From positions 1 to 64,000 of the forward strand of contig JAFBIR010000016.1 in the NCBI GenBank assembly GCA_021531385.1: a stretch of 64,000 nucleotides of DNA, written 5' to 3'. Position numbers and translations under genes: made by a program. Every line of letters starts with the position of its first letter. Position 1 is the stretch's first letter. This DNA comes from Parabacteroides distasonis (GTDB lineage: Bacteria; Bacteroidota; Bacteroidia; Bacteroidales; Tannerellaceae). Positions 34,231 to 42,130 of this stretch are shown here, one piece after another. The notes beneath the pieces are model-generated. The model did not search any database. It was not told the DNA's origin and saw only the letters and a program-made list of their open reading frames with translations.

Positions 34231-34334
34231 GATCCATACGTTTATGCCGTGAAATTACGCATAATTCCTATGGATATGCTTGCTGTTTTGGAAATTTAAC
34301 GTTTCCACCACGCTTTTCTGGATGTTCAGGAGCG

Positions 34335-34368
34335 ATTTCAATACTATCATTTATTTCAGTTGAAAAGG
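34335..34368. repeat. 34-bp repeat, copy 1
   Basis: ATTTCAATACTATCA, three variable bases, ATTTCAGT, two variable bases, AAAAGG. It matches the copy at 36718-36751 at 30 of 34 positions, in the same orientation, and lies between the Rpn-type gene and the DJ-1 fusion gene. Confidence 0.7.
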
Positions 34369-34397
34369 TGGATATTATCCATAAGGATGCGTGGCTA

Positions 34398-35399
34398 TTA
34401 TGACTCACAGAAGGAGGAGATCTCAATGAGATTGCCTTCTGGATCTGCGATGTAGCAGGTGCGCTGTCCCCACGGTTCAGTGGTTGGGGCGAAAACAGCT
34501 TTGCCTCCTAACGTCACGGCTCTCTCATATTCCTTGTCCACATCGGCAAAGGTGGGGACATCTATGGCAAGCTCCATCGTCCCGTTGTTCCCAGTGGGAT
34601 AGCTATAGTGTTGGGAGGTCATCTCCTCGAACGCTGTGCGCGGGAAGAAAATGAGGCGCATATCTCCGAGGTACATCTCTACGTTTGGTTCGCCCTTCCA
34701 CTCCGTCTGAAACCCGAAAATATCGCGATAGAAGGCTACCATCTTTGCGTTGTCTGTGGTGAAGAGGCCGACGGTGTTGCAGGTGAAACGTGGCTTGGGG
34801 GAGAACAGCGAGACAAGTCCCTGCTTCATAAATTGGTAGTAACGCTCTGTTTGTTCGTCGGTGTCGTTTCGCAACAGTTTCAGCAGCTCCCGTCCAAATT
34901 CCAAATGGCCTGTGCCGTTGGCGGTCACGATGTGATGGTCGCTTACAGCCTGCTTGTTCTGGTAACCTGCTTCGTTGGTATAGCGATCTCCTCCCCATAG
35001 TTTTAGCTGCTCCAAGCCGTTGCCCGTGTGGCTCACATTGTTGAGGAAACCTTGGCTGGCCATCCAGGAGGCGGCGTTGCAGATAGCACCGATGATCGTC
35101 CCCTTTTGGAGAGCTTTGTGGATGATCGGGGCTACTTTGGCAGCTTCTGGGCCTTGCCATCCGTAGCCACCAATTAGCACAATGGCGGCATAATCGTCAG
35201 GCATAGCGTCGAAGGTATAATCAGGAAGCACTCGAAAGCCACTGATAGAGGTTACAGGGTCGAGGCTTGCCGCCGCAATCTTGTTGCAATAGGCAGGCTC
35301 TTGACGTGGCCCCATCTCTCCATTCGTGATTCCCTCTGACAGGAAAGGTATCTCGTGATCCGCGAATTGCGGCAGCAGTACATAGATAATTTCTCTCAT
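34398..35399 (-). CDS. Fusion of DJ-1/PfpI-type domain and glyoxalase (VOC) domain
   Basis: A 333-residue two-domain protein. Residues 1-195 are a DJ-1/PfpI (YajL/YdeA-like) domain with the nucleophile-elbow cysteine Cys107 in GAICNAASWMA and the early Glu at IPFLSEG. Residues about 210-330 are a vicinal-oxygen-chelate domain (VGLFTTDNAKMVAFYRDIFGFQTEW, ending GQRTCYIADPEGNLIEISSF) with the Glu ligand in the last strand. The two parts suggest a combined role against reactive carbonyls such as methylglyoxal, which is inference. The start is 35399; the frame is open to 35471, but that stretch carries the promoter element described at 35446-35484. Confidence 0.87.
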   Translation of the reverse strand: MREIIYVLLPQFADHEIPFLSEGITNGEMGPRQEPAYCNKIAAASLDPVTSISGFRVLPDYTFDAMPDDYAAIVLIGGYGWQGPEAAKVAPIIHKALQKGTIIGAICNAASWMASQGFLNNVSHTGNGLEQLKLWGGDRYTNEAGYQNKQAVSDHHIVTANGTGHLEFGRELLKLLRNDTDEQTERYYQFMKQGLVSLFSPKPRFTCNTVGLFTTDNAKMVAFYRDIFGFQTEWKGEPNVEMYLGDMRLIFFPRTAFEEMTSQHYSYPTGNNGTMELAIDVPTFADVDKEYERAVTLGGKAVFAPTTEPWGQRTCYIADPEGNLIEISSFCES

Positions 35400-35425
35400 G
35401 ATGAATAACTTATTTTGATTGTGCG

Positions 35426-35484
35426 CAAAAGTAGCTATTCTTGTCGGATCGCCTGTGTAAAAATCGGACATGCTGCGCTGGGGC
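35426..35484 (-). promoter_or_regulatory. Promoter with conserved upstream element, DJ-1 fusion gene
   Basis: TACTTTTG (complement of 35426-35433) is preceded after exactly 12 bases by a conserved block (complement of 35446-35484) containing GTCCGATTT and TACACAGGCGATCC. The block is shared with the promoter of the neighbouring membrane-protein gene. There is no TTG box at -33; the block takes that place, as for an activator-dependent promoter. Confidence 0.6.
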
Positions 35485-35489
35485 CCTTC

Positions 35490-35930
35490 CTAATTAGGGT
35501 AATGAGATAGACGCCAACCGGTGAGGGCTTGCGTGAAGCCGAAGAAGAGGTAGAGGGTTGAAACGGGATTGAGGGGGAAGAGATAGAATTGAAGAGAGAC
35601 CCAGAGCATGAGGATCACTCCTAAACAAGCGTTAAGCGGAGCTGCGATAGGACGTTTGCGCCAAGCTAACCAAGCTACAAAAAGGTTGGGTAAACCATTC
35701 ACCAGCATAAGGGCCACGCCAGGCACCACGAAATCTTGAAATAGGTAATTAGCGAATGGGAGTACTTGAAAATAAGGCAATTGTCCGGCCAATCCCATCG
35801 CTTTTCCACTGGGATCTATCCACATACCTACACTACCCACTATCGCCCCTATCCCTATGAAAAGGTTCCAGAAGAGTAACTTACCCCATCCTCGACTTGT
35901 CTTTTGTTTCATGACTGTTTGTTTCATCAT
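35490..35930 (-). CDS. Small four-helix membrane protein
   Basis: A protein of 146 residues (start 35930 or the next ATG at 35927) with four hydrophobic segments: LLFWNLFIGIGAIVGSVGMWI, FQDFVVPGVALMLVNGLPNLFV, LNACLGVILMLWVSLQFYLF and VSTLYLFFGFTQALTGW. It is not recognised beyond resembling small integral membrane proteins often placed near oxidoreductases. It is transcribed from its own promoter carrying the same upstream element as the DJ-1 fusion gene 90 bases downstream, so both probably respond to the same regulator. Confidence 0.72.
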   Translation of the reverse strand: MMKQTVMKQKTSRGWGKLLFWNLFIGIGAIVGSVGMWIDPSGKAMGLAGQLPYFQVLPFANYLFQDFVVPGVALMLVNGLPNLFVAWLAWRKRPIAAPLNACLGVILMLWVSLQFYLFPLNPVSTLYLFFGFTQALTGWRLSHYPN

Positions 35931-35956
35931 CTTGCTCACTATTTTATGTGTTGGAG

Positions 35957-36014
35957 CAAAGCTACATAATATTATTGGATCGCCTGTGTATAAATCGGAC
36001 ATGTCGCATTGGGG
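35957..36014 (-). promoter_or_regulatory. Promoter with conserved upstream element, membrane-protein gene
   Basis: TAGCTTTG (complement of 35957-35964), a 12-base gap, then the conserved block (complement of 35977-36014) with CATGTCCGATTT and TACACAGGCGATCC. Both sequence and spacing match the promoter at 35426-35484. Confidence 0.6.
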
Positions 36015-36066
36015 AGATACTAAAACAGTGGGATTGAGCGTTAAATAACTAAAACAATGATGGGCG

Positions 36067-36699
36067 ATGGAAAAGAAAAGTGGCAGGATGAGTTATGTGC
36101 TTGCGGAAGCACTTGTCTGGATGGGAGCGTTACAGGCGGCCCTTTGGGGAATGAAGTGGCTGTTGTTGCCTCTTTTTCCCGACACACGAGTAGCTTACAA
36201 ACTGTTTACGATGGGCTGTATGTTGCTGCTTACCGGGGTAGTGGTTGCATATGTGAGGTATAGCCGCAGGGATAGGTTCAGTTTCCTGCCGCATACTTGA
36301 AACAGACGCTATACCCTTTTCACGGGTCTCTTCTTGTTCCTATTGATGCTCTCTCCCGCCAATTTCAAACAAGGGTTGCCTGTGGTAGGCGTTTTGCTGT
36401 ATGGCAGCGTGGTCACTCCCCTTTATGAGGAGTTGCTTTTCAGAGGCTATCTGTGGAATCGCCTGTCGGTCATAGGGAACAGCCCACGTAGGTTGATTCT
36501 CTACACCGCCCTGCTGTTTGCGTTGTGGCACGTGGGGTATATGGTAAATGCGCTGGTGGAGGGTAATTGGGTAGCGGTGATTAGTAAAGTACTGGTCGGG
36601 CTCTGCTACGGCCTTTTGCTGGGCTGGGTGCGCATGAAAACGGGTAATTGCTACGCTACCTGCCTGCTGCATGGCCTCATGAACCTACTGAGCATCTGA
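36067..36699 (+). pseudogene. CPBP (CAAX-like) intramembrane protease interrupted by in-frame TGA
   Basis: One reading frame runs from the ATG at 36067 to the stop at 36697-36699 with a single TGA at 36298-36300 (codon 78). The first part has two membrane segments (ALVWMGALQAALWGMKWLLLP, LFTMGCMLLLTGVVVAYV). After the TGA the same frame continues with a further helix, then the CPBP motifs EELLFRGYLW, a histidine in FALWHVGY and HGLMNLL near the end. The catalytic region is thus intact but cut off from its N-terminus. Translation could restart at the ATG at 36334. A sequencing error or a recent nonsense mutation both fit. Confidence 0.72.
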
Positions 36700-36717
36700 T
36701 CCCATCCCCTTCCTCCA

Positions 36718-36751
36718 ATTTCAATACTATCAATCATTTCAGTAAAAAAGG
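36718..36751. repeat. 34-bp repeat, copy 2
   Basis: ATTTCAATACTATCA, three variable bases, ATTTCAGT, two variable bases, AAAAGG. This is the direct copy of 34335-34368. The pair brackets the DJ-1 fusion, membrane-protein and CPBP genes. Confidence 0.7.
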
Positions 36752-36840
36752 GGCACGCATTAGCGGTTTAAATTCGAGCCTTCATGATGGAAGGAAAGTG
36801 AGGGGTATTGTCGTTTGTTTATCCCCTGTTTATACCCGAC

Positions 36841-36878
36841 AAAATAAAAAAGCCTGCTAATCAAGCGATTAACAGGCA
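36841..36878 (-). terminator. Terminator of tRNA-Met
   Basis: On the minus strand an 11-bp stem, GCCTGTTAATC / GATTAGCAGGC (one G-U pair), with a GCTT loop, followed by TTTTTTATTTT. Confidence 0.88.
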
Positions 36879-36885
36879 ATATTTG

Positions 36886-36959
36886 TAGCGAGACCCGGGA
36901 TTGAACCGGGGACCTCATGATTATGAATCATGCGCTCTAACCAGCTGAGCTATCTCGCC
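36886..36959 (-). tRNA. tRNA-Met (anticodon CAT)
   Basis: A 74-base cloverleaf on the minus strand: acceptor GGCGAGA / TCTCGCT with discriminator A, D-arm GCTC...GAGC, anticodon stem CATGA / TCATG around loop TTCATAA, T-arm CCCGG TTCAATC CCGGG. The CCA end is not encoded. The first acceptor pair is G-T, not the C-A mismatch of initiators, so this is an elongator tRNA or a lysidine-modified tRNA-Ile(CAT). Confidence 0.95.
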
Positions 36960-36981
36960 ATCATTGTTCTGATTGACGCTG

Positions 36982-37013
36982 CAAAAGTAGAGGGAATTTT
37001 TTGATTACACAAC
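36982..37013 (-). promoter_or_regulatory. Promoter of tRNA-Met
   Basis: Minus strand GTTG (complement of 37010-37013), 20-base spacer, TACTTTTG (complement of 36982-36989), about 22 bases before the tRNA. Confidence 0.65.
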
Positions 37014-37160
37014 TTTTTTAGTGATAAAAATCGACCTATTTTGGGATGCTCTCACTAAATAGTTCATTCTGAATTGATTTTTATTTGAATTTTCATACGA
37101 AAAAGAGCTCTTGTTTCAAATATTATTTCTATCTTGCGCCGAAACAAAGTCAGATATGCC

Positions 37161-37547
37161 ATGAGAAAGGAGAAATTTCATATCGAATATGTGTTTGACA
37201 AGGTGTCTCGCAAGAGCTTATGGAATCAGTTGACAACAGGGATGGGGCTCTCTTCCTGGTTCGCCGACGAAGTGAAAATTAAGAATGAGCATTACGTTTT
37301 CTGCTGGAACAAAGAGCAGCAGGCGGCTACAATAGTGGCTATTGAGCCTGACCATTTTGTCCGCTTCCGTTGGGATAATGAGGAGGATCCGAATGCCTAC
37401 TTTGAGTTCAAGCTACACACGTTGGAGTTAACGGGTTCTACGGCGCTTGAGGTGACTGATTTTGCGGAGGCGGATGACAAGAGTGACTCAATAGATCTTT
37501 GGGACTCTCAGGTGGACGACCTCAAACGTTCGCTTGGTATCATTTAG
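37161..37547 (+). CDS. START-like (AHSA1/SRPBCC) domain protein
   Basis: A 128-residue single-domain protein of the START-like family common in Bacteroidales. It begins EKFHIEYVFDKVSRKSLWNQLTTGMGLSSWFADEV and continues with FRWDNEEDPNAYFEFKLHTLELTGSTALEVTDFA, matching the helix-grip fold strand order. Ligand and role are unknown. The start is ATG 37161; an in-frame TTG at 37134 lies in a TATCTTGC stretch that may be its -7 box. Confidence 0.82.
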   Translation: MRKEKFHIEYVFDKVSRKSLWNQLTTGMGLSSWFADEVKIKNEHYVFCWNKEQQAATIVAIEPDHFVRFRWDNEEDPNAYFEFKLHTLELTGSTALEVTDFAEADDKSDSIDLWDSQVDDLKRSLGII

Positions 37548-37591
37548 GGTAGTTTTACAGCATTCAGCAAGGTTGTTATCGTTTTTTGCAC

Positions 37592-37599
37592 TACTTTTG
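37592..37599 (+). promoter_or_regulatory. -7 box upstream of the LptF/LptG gene
   Basis: TACTTTTG, 29 bases before the ATG at 37629. It may drive the permease-ribBA-aminotransferase run. Confidence 0.5.
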
Positions 37600-37628
37600 C
37601 CTGCCCATAGCATTATCATCATTAGGCA

Positions 37629-39617
37629 ATGTTGAGAATAAAACGATTATATACTTTTATGCTGCAAACATTCCTGCCGTTGTTCTTCATGACCTTCGGC
37701 ATTTGCCTGTTTATCGTGTTGATGCAGTTTCTCTGGAAGTATATTGATGACATGGTAGGTAAAGGCATTGACATTGCCGTGCTGGCGGAGATGTTTATGT
37801 ATGCTGCCCTCAGCCTCGTACCTATGGCACTCCCCTTGGCGGTCTTATTAGCCTCGTTGATGACTTTCGGTAATCTGGGCGAACGGTTGGAGCTTTTGGC
37901 GATGAAATCGGCCGGAATCTCATTAATCCACATCATGCGTCCCTTGATTATCACCTTGGTTTTAGTGAGCGTTGGTACTTTCTTCTATCAAAATAACGCC
38001 ATGCCGGTGGTGCAGGTGAAGCTTTACACGTTGCTCTACTCCATGCGACAGAAATCGCCTGAGCTGGAGATTCCCGAAGGTTCGTTCTATAAGGATATTC
38101 CCGGATTGAATGTGTATGTGCATAAGAAAGACACAGAGACAGGTCTTTTGAGCGACTTGATGATCTACGACTACTCGGAGGGTTTTAACAATGCCCGAGT
38201 AATTGTGGCAGATTCAGGGCGATTGAAGACCTCTGCTGACAAGCTGTTTTTGGTGCTCTCGCTCTATAACGGGGAGAGTTTTGAGAACTTGCGCAATCAG
38301 GATAACGGGCGGCAAGATCAGACGGCCGTACCCTACCGAAGGGAGAGTTTCGAGACGAAGGAGATCTTGATTGAGTTTGATGCCAATTTCAAGCGGACGG
38401 ATGATAGCTTCTTACAGAATCAATACATGGGCAAAAATTTGCAAGACTTGCAGGCCTCTATTGACTCTATGGGAACAAAATTGGATAGTATCAAGACGTT
38501 GAACGCACGGAGTATCTATGAAGGTTCTTACCTTCGGACAGTGCGCTCGTTTGGCGAACAGGAGGTGCAACCGGCTCTGCGTGACACGGCGCCCGGCAAG
38601 CGGGAGCTGGTGGTGGCGGTACGCCCTATGCCTGACTTAGCGGGTATGTTGCGACTGGACTTTGACAGCGCTTTCGTGGCTATGTCCAAAAGTAGCCAAG
38701 CCACAACCTTGAAACGAGCGAAGAACAGCTTGGAGAACATGAAAACTGACTACTTCTTCCGGGCGGCCTCGGTGGGTGATGAGGCTTACAAGGTTCGCCG
38801 CCACCTGACGGAGTGGCACAAAAAATTTACAGTGGCCTATGCCTGTCTGATGTTCTTCTTCATCGGGGCTCCTTTAGGGGCTATTATCCGCAAGGGTGGT
38901 TTGGGTGTGCCTGTGGTTATTTCCGTGATCCTCTTTATCTTCTATTATATCATAGATAACATGGGATTCAAGATGGCCCGTGATGGCGTGTGGAGTGCCT
39001 GGGAAGGCATGTGGCTCAGCTCGGTGGTGCTAACTCCTATGGGTGCTTTCTTGACCTATAAGGCAGCGAAAGACTCCGTGATCATGAATGCGGATACCTA
39101 CCTCAATGCCTTGAAGAACCTGTTGGGCAAACGTGAGGGGCGCAAGGTGGAGAAGAAGGAGGTCATCATTTACGCGCCGGATTATGACGCTATGCTGCCT
39201 GTGTTGCGAGCATTGGAGCAGGATTGCAGTACCTATGTGCGGGCGCATCGCCGCTGGGTGAACTATTTCGACTACTGGCGAGCTGGCGGTAAGGATAACC
39301 AGGCGGAGCAACTTGCCCAGCGTGTGGAGGCTGTCGTGGAGGAGTTGGGCAACTCCGACCAGATCCTGTTGTTGAACAAATTGATGGATTTTCCGATCGT
39401 GGGTGGCTATGTCAATCCGTTGGGCGAAAGGATCACGCTACAAGCGGCTCGAGTGATGGGTTGGTGTCTGCCGTTAGGTTTTCCCCTCTATCTGATTGCC
39501 GTCTATCAGCGCAAATTGTTGCGGCATGACATCTTGCAAACACAAAAAACGGCCAAAGAGCTGATTGATATGATATATTCACTACATTTGCTGAGGAATA
39601 ACACGGATAATAAATAA
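37629..39617 (+). CDS. LptF/LptG (YjgP/YjgQ) family permease
   Basis: An inner-membrane component of the lipopolysaccharide export ABC transporter LptB2FG, which pulls LPS from the inner membrane and passes it to LptC/LptA. It has 662 residues, much longer than the roughly 360 of E. coli, as is usual in Bacteroidota. Three N-terminal membrane helices (start [17 protein letters not shown], then [19 protein letters not shown] and the [13 protein letters not shown] coupling loop) precede a large periplasmic domain (about 120-395). Further helices follow ([30 protein letters not shown]), then a 200-residue extension. It lies nine bases upstream of ribBA. Confidence 0.92.
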   Translation: MLRIKRLYTFMLQTFLPLFFMTFGICLFIVLMQFLWKYIDDMVGKGIDIAVLAEMFMYAALSLVPMALPLAVLLASLMTFGNLGERLELLAMKSAGISLIHIMRPLIITLVLVSVGTFFYQNNAMPVVQVKLYTLLYSMRQKSPELEIPEGSFYKDIPGLNVYVHKKDTETGLLSDLMIYDYSEGFNNARVIVADSGRLKTSADKLFLVLSLYNGESFENLRNQDNGRQDQTAVPYRRESFETKEILIEFDANFKRTDDSFLQNQYMGKNLQDLQASIDSMGTKLDSIKTLNARSIYEGSYLRTVRSFGEQEVQPALRDTAPGKRELVVAVRPMPDLAGMLRLDFDSAFVAMSKSSQATTLKRAKNSLENMKTDYFFRAASVGDEAYKVRRHLTEWHKKFTVAYACLMFFFIGAPLGAIIRKGGLGVPVVISVILFIFYYIIDNMGFKMARDGVWSAWEGMWLSSVVLTPMGAFLTYKAAKDSVIMNADTYLNALKNLLGKREGRKVEKKEVIIYAPDYDAMLPVLRALEQDCSTYVRAHRRWVNYFDYWRAGGKDNQAEQLAQRVEAVVEELGNSDQILLLNKLMDFPIVGGYVNPLGERITLQAARVMGWCLPLGFPLYLIAVYQRKLLRHDILQTQKTAKELIDMIYSLHLLRNNTDNK

Positions 39618-39626
39618 ACAATAGAT

Positions 39627-40841
39627 ATGAGCAAAATTACATTGAACACCATTGAAGAGGCTATTGATGATTTCCGCGAGGGAAAGTTTGTCATTGTGGT
39701 AGATGACGAGGATCGCGAGAATGAGGGCGACTTGATTATCGCCGCTGAGAAAGTTACGCCGGAGAAAATCAACTTCATGTTGAAAAACGCACGTGGCGTG
39801 CTTTGCGCCCCAATCACGGTTTCTCGCTGTGAGGAGTTGGATCTGCCTCACCAAGTGACCAACAATACCTCCGTTTTAGGTACCCCCTTCACGGTGACTA
39901 TTGATAAGTTAGAGGGTTGCTCAACAGGAGTTTCCGCGGCTGACCGTGCGGCTACGATCCGTGCGTTGGCTGATCCCACCTCTACCCCGGAGACCTTCGG
40001 TCGCCCCGGCCATATCAATCCGCTCTATGCGCAGGAGAAGGGCGTGTTGCGTAGGGCAGGTCATACGGAGGCTTGCGTGGATATGTGCCGTTTGGCCGGC
40101 CTCTACCCTGCCGCTGCTTTGATGGAGATTATGAACGACGATGGCACTATGGCTCGCCTGCCGGAGTTGAGAGAGATGGCTGACGCGCATAACATCAAGC
40201 TGATCTCTATCGCCGACCTGATCGCCTACCGCTTGAAGAAAGAGTCCATTGTGGAGAAGGGCGAGGAGGTAGATATGCCGACCCTCTACGGACATTTCCG
40301 TTTAATACCTTTCCGCCAGAAGAGTAACGGTTTGGAGCACATTGCCTTGATAAAGGGTGATGTGACTACGGAGGATCCGGTTTTGGTGCGTGTACATTCC
40401 TCTTGTGCGACGGGCGATATATTTGGCTCCATGCGTTGTGACTGTGGTGATCAGCTGCATGAGGCCCTGCGCATGATTGAGAAGGAGGGTCGAGGTGCTG
40501 TGATCTACCTCAACCAAGAGGGTCGTGGCATTGGCTTGATGGATAAGATGCGTGCCTATAAGTTGCAAGAGAATGGCATGGACACTGTAGATGCCAACAT
40601 CTGCTTGGGGCATCAGGCGGATGAGCGTGACTATGGCGTAGGTGCGCAGATTCTCCGCCATTTAGGAATCACCAAGATGCGCTTGATCAGCAACAACCCC
40701 GTGAAGCGTGTCGGCTTAGAGGCGTATGGTCTCTCTGTCGTAGAGAACGTACCTATTGAGATTAAAACCAACCCATACAATGAGTTCTACATGAAGACCA
40801 AGAAGGAACGTATGGGCCATATTTTGCACAACATTAAATAA
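39627..40841 (+). CDS. ribBA: Bifunctional DHBP synthase / GTP cyclohydrolase II
   Basis: Catalyses two entry steps of riboflavin synthesis: ribulose 5-phosphate to 3,4-dihydroxy-2-butanone 4-phosphate, and GTP to the pyrimidine precursor. It has 404 residues. The N-terminal RibB domain has [15 protein letters not shown] and [14 protein letters not shown]. The C-terminal RibA domain has the zinc cysteines in [20 protein letters not shown] and the catalytic NQEGRGIGL. The position before an aminotransferase and after lptG reflects gene order, not pathway. Confidence 0.97.
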   Translation: MSKITLNTIEEAIDDFREGKFVIVVDDEDRENEGDLIIAAEKVTPEKINFMLKNARGVLCAPITVSRCEELDLPHQVTNNTSVLGTPFTVTIDKLEGCSTGVSAADRAATIRALADPTSTPETFGRPGHINPLYAQEKGVLRRAGHTEACVDMCRLAGLYPAAALMEIMNDDGTMARLPELREMADAHNIKLISIADLIAYRLKKESIVEKGEEVDMPTLYGHFRLIPFRQKSNGLEHIALIKGDVTTEDPVLVRVHSSCATGDIFGSMRCDCGDQLHEALRMIEKEGRGAVIYLNQEGRGIGLMDKMRAYKLQENGMDTVDANICLGHQADERDYGVGAQILRHLGITKMRLISNNPVKRVGLEAYGLSVVENVPIEIKTNPYNEFYMKTKKERMGHILHNIK

Positions 40842-40857
40842 TAAGGAATATACAGAT

Positions 40858-42051
40858 ATGACACAAGTCTCAGCTCGTTTAGCCAGTTTGTCGCCTTCGG
40901 CTACGCTGGCCATGTCCCAAAAGAGCGGCGAATTGAAAGCTCAGGGCGTAGATGTTATCAATTTGAGTGTAGGTGAGCCGGATTTCAATACCCCGGATCA
41001 CATCAAGGAAGCTGCCAAGCAGGCGATCGACGAGAACTTTTCTCGCTATTCACCCGTGGCTGGTTATCCGGCGTTACGCAACGCAATTGTTGCCAAACTG
41101 AAGAATGAGAATGGATTGGACTATACAGTCAATCAGATCTCTTGTGCGAATGGAGCGAAACAATCCGTTTGCAACACGATTTTGGTATTGGTTAACCCTG
41201 GTGATGAGGTGATCATCCCCGCTCCTTTCTGGGTAAGCTATCCGGAGATGGTGAAGTTGGCTGAGGGTAAGCCGGTGATTGTCTCTGCGGGTATTGAGCA
41301 GGACTTCAAGATTACGCCGGCACAGTTAGAGGCAGCTATTACGCCGAAAACCAAGGCATTGATTCTTTGCTCTCCCTCCAACCCGACAGGTTCGGTGTAT
41401 AGCTCGGAGGAGTTGGCAGGCTTGGCAGAGGTGTTGAAGAAGCATCCGGAGGTGATCGTAATCGCCGACGAGATCTATGAGCACATCAACTATGTTGGCA
41501 AACACAACAGTATCGCTACGATTGAGGGCATGAAAGAGCGCACCGTGATCGTGAATGGCGTTTCTAAGGCGTATGCGATGACAGGTTGGCGTATCGGTTT
41601 CGTAGCTGGTCCGGAATGGATTGTGAAAGCAGTAAACAAATTGCAAGGTCAATACACCTCTGGTCCCTGCTCAGTTTCACAGAAAGCGGCTGAGGCGGCT
41701 TATACCGGCACACAAGCGCCTGTGGAGGAAATGCGTCAGGCCTTTGAGCGTCGTCGTGATTTGATCGTCCGTCTGGCGAAAGAGGTGCCGGGTTTTGAGG
41801 TGAACAAGCCGGAAGGTGCTTTCTATCTCTTCCCCAAGTGTAGCTATTATTATGGTAAGAGCGATGGTGAGCGGACCATTCAGAACGCGGACGACTTGGC
41901 GATGTACCTCTTGGAGGTTGGCCATGTGGCTTGCGTGGGTGGTACCTCTTTTGGTGCGCCTGAGTGCATCCGCATGAGCTATGCAACCAGTGACGCAAAC
42001 ATTGAGGAGGCGATCAAGCGAATCAAAGAGGCGTTAGCAAAACTCCATTAA
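40858..42051 (+). CDS. Class I aspartate-type aminotransferase
   Basis: A PLP-dependent aminotransferase of fold type I, subgroup Ib (aspartate/prephenate type), 397 residues. Seen: NLSVGEPDFNTPDHIKEAA at the N-terminus, SPSNPTGSVYS, the PLP-binding IADEIYEHI, and the Schiff-base lysine near residue 236 in NGVSKAYAMTGWRIGF, followed by the C-terminal Arg in CIRMSYA. It starts 16 bases after ribBA and probably belongs to the same transcript. Exact substrates (aspartate or also aromatic/prephenate) cannot be told. Confidence 0.93.
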   Translation: MTQVSARLASLSPSATLAMSQKSGELKAQGVDVINLSVGEPDFNTPDHIKEAAKQAIDENFSRYSPVAGYPALRNAIVAKLKNENGLDYTVNQISCANGAKQSVCNTILVLVNPGDEVIIPAPFWVSYPEMVKLAEGKPVIVSAGIEQDFKITPAQLEAAITPKTKALILCSPSNPTGSVYSSEELAGLAEVLKKHPEVIVIADEIYEHINYVGKHNSIATIEGMKERTVIVNGVSKAYAMTGWRIGFVAGPEWIVKAVNKLQGQYTSGPCSVSQKAAEAAYTGTQAPVEEMRQAFERRRDLIVRLAKEVPGFEVNKPEGAFYLFPKCSYYYGKSDGERTIQNADDLAMYLLEVGHVACVGGTSFGAPECIRMSYATSDANIEEAIKRIKEALAKLH

Positions 42052-42130
42052 AAACACAAATCTGGCGGCCGTATAGCCCCAGTGCGGTATAACATTCTAT
42101 AAAATCAACTACTAAACAAACAGAGCGACT

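Noticed and set aside
36298-36300. Selenocysteine or programmed readthrough at the TGA in the CPBP gene
   Set aside because: No selenocysteine machinery or downstream stem-loop is seen, and the position is not a catalytic site.
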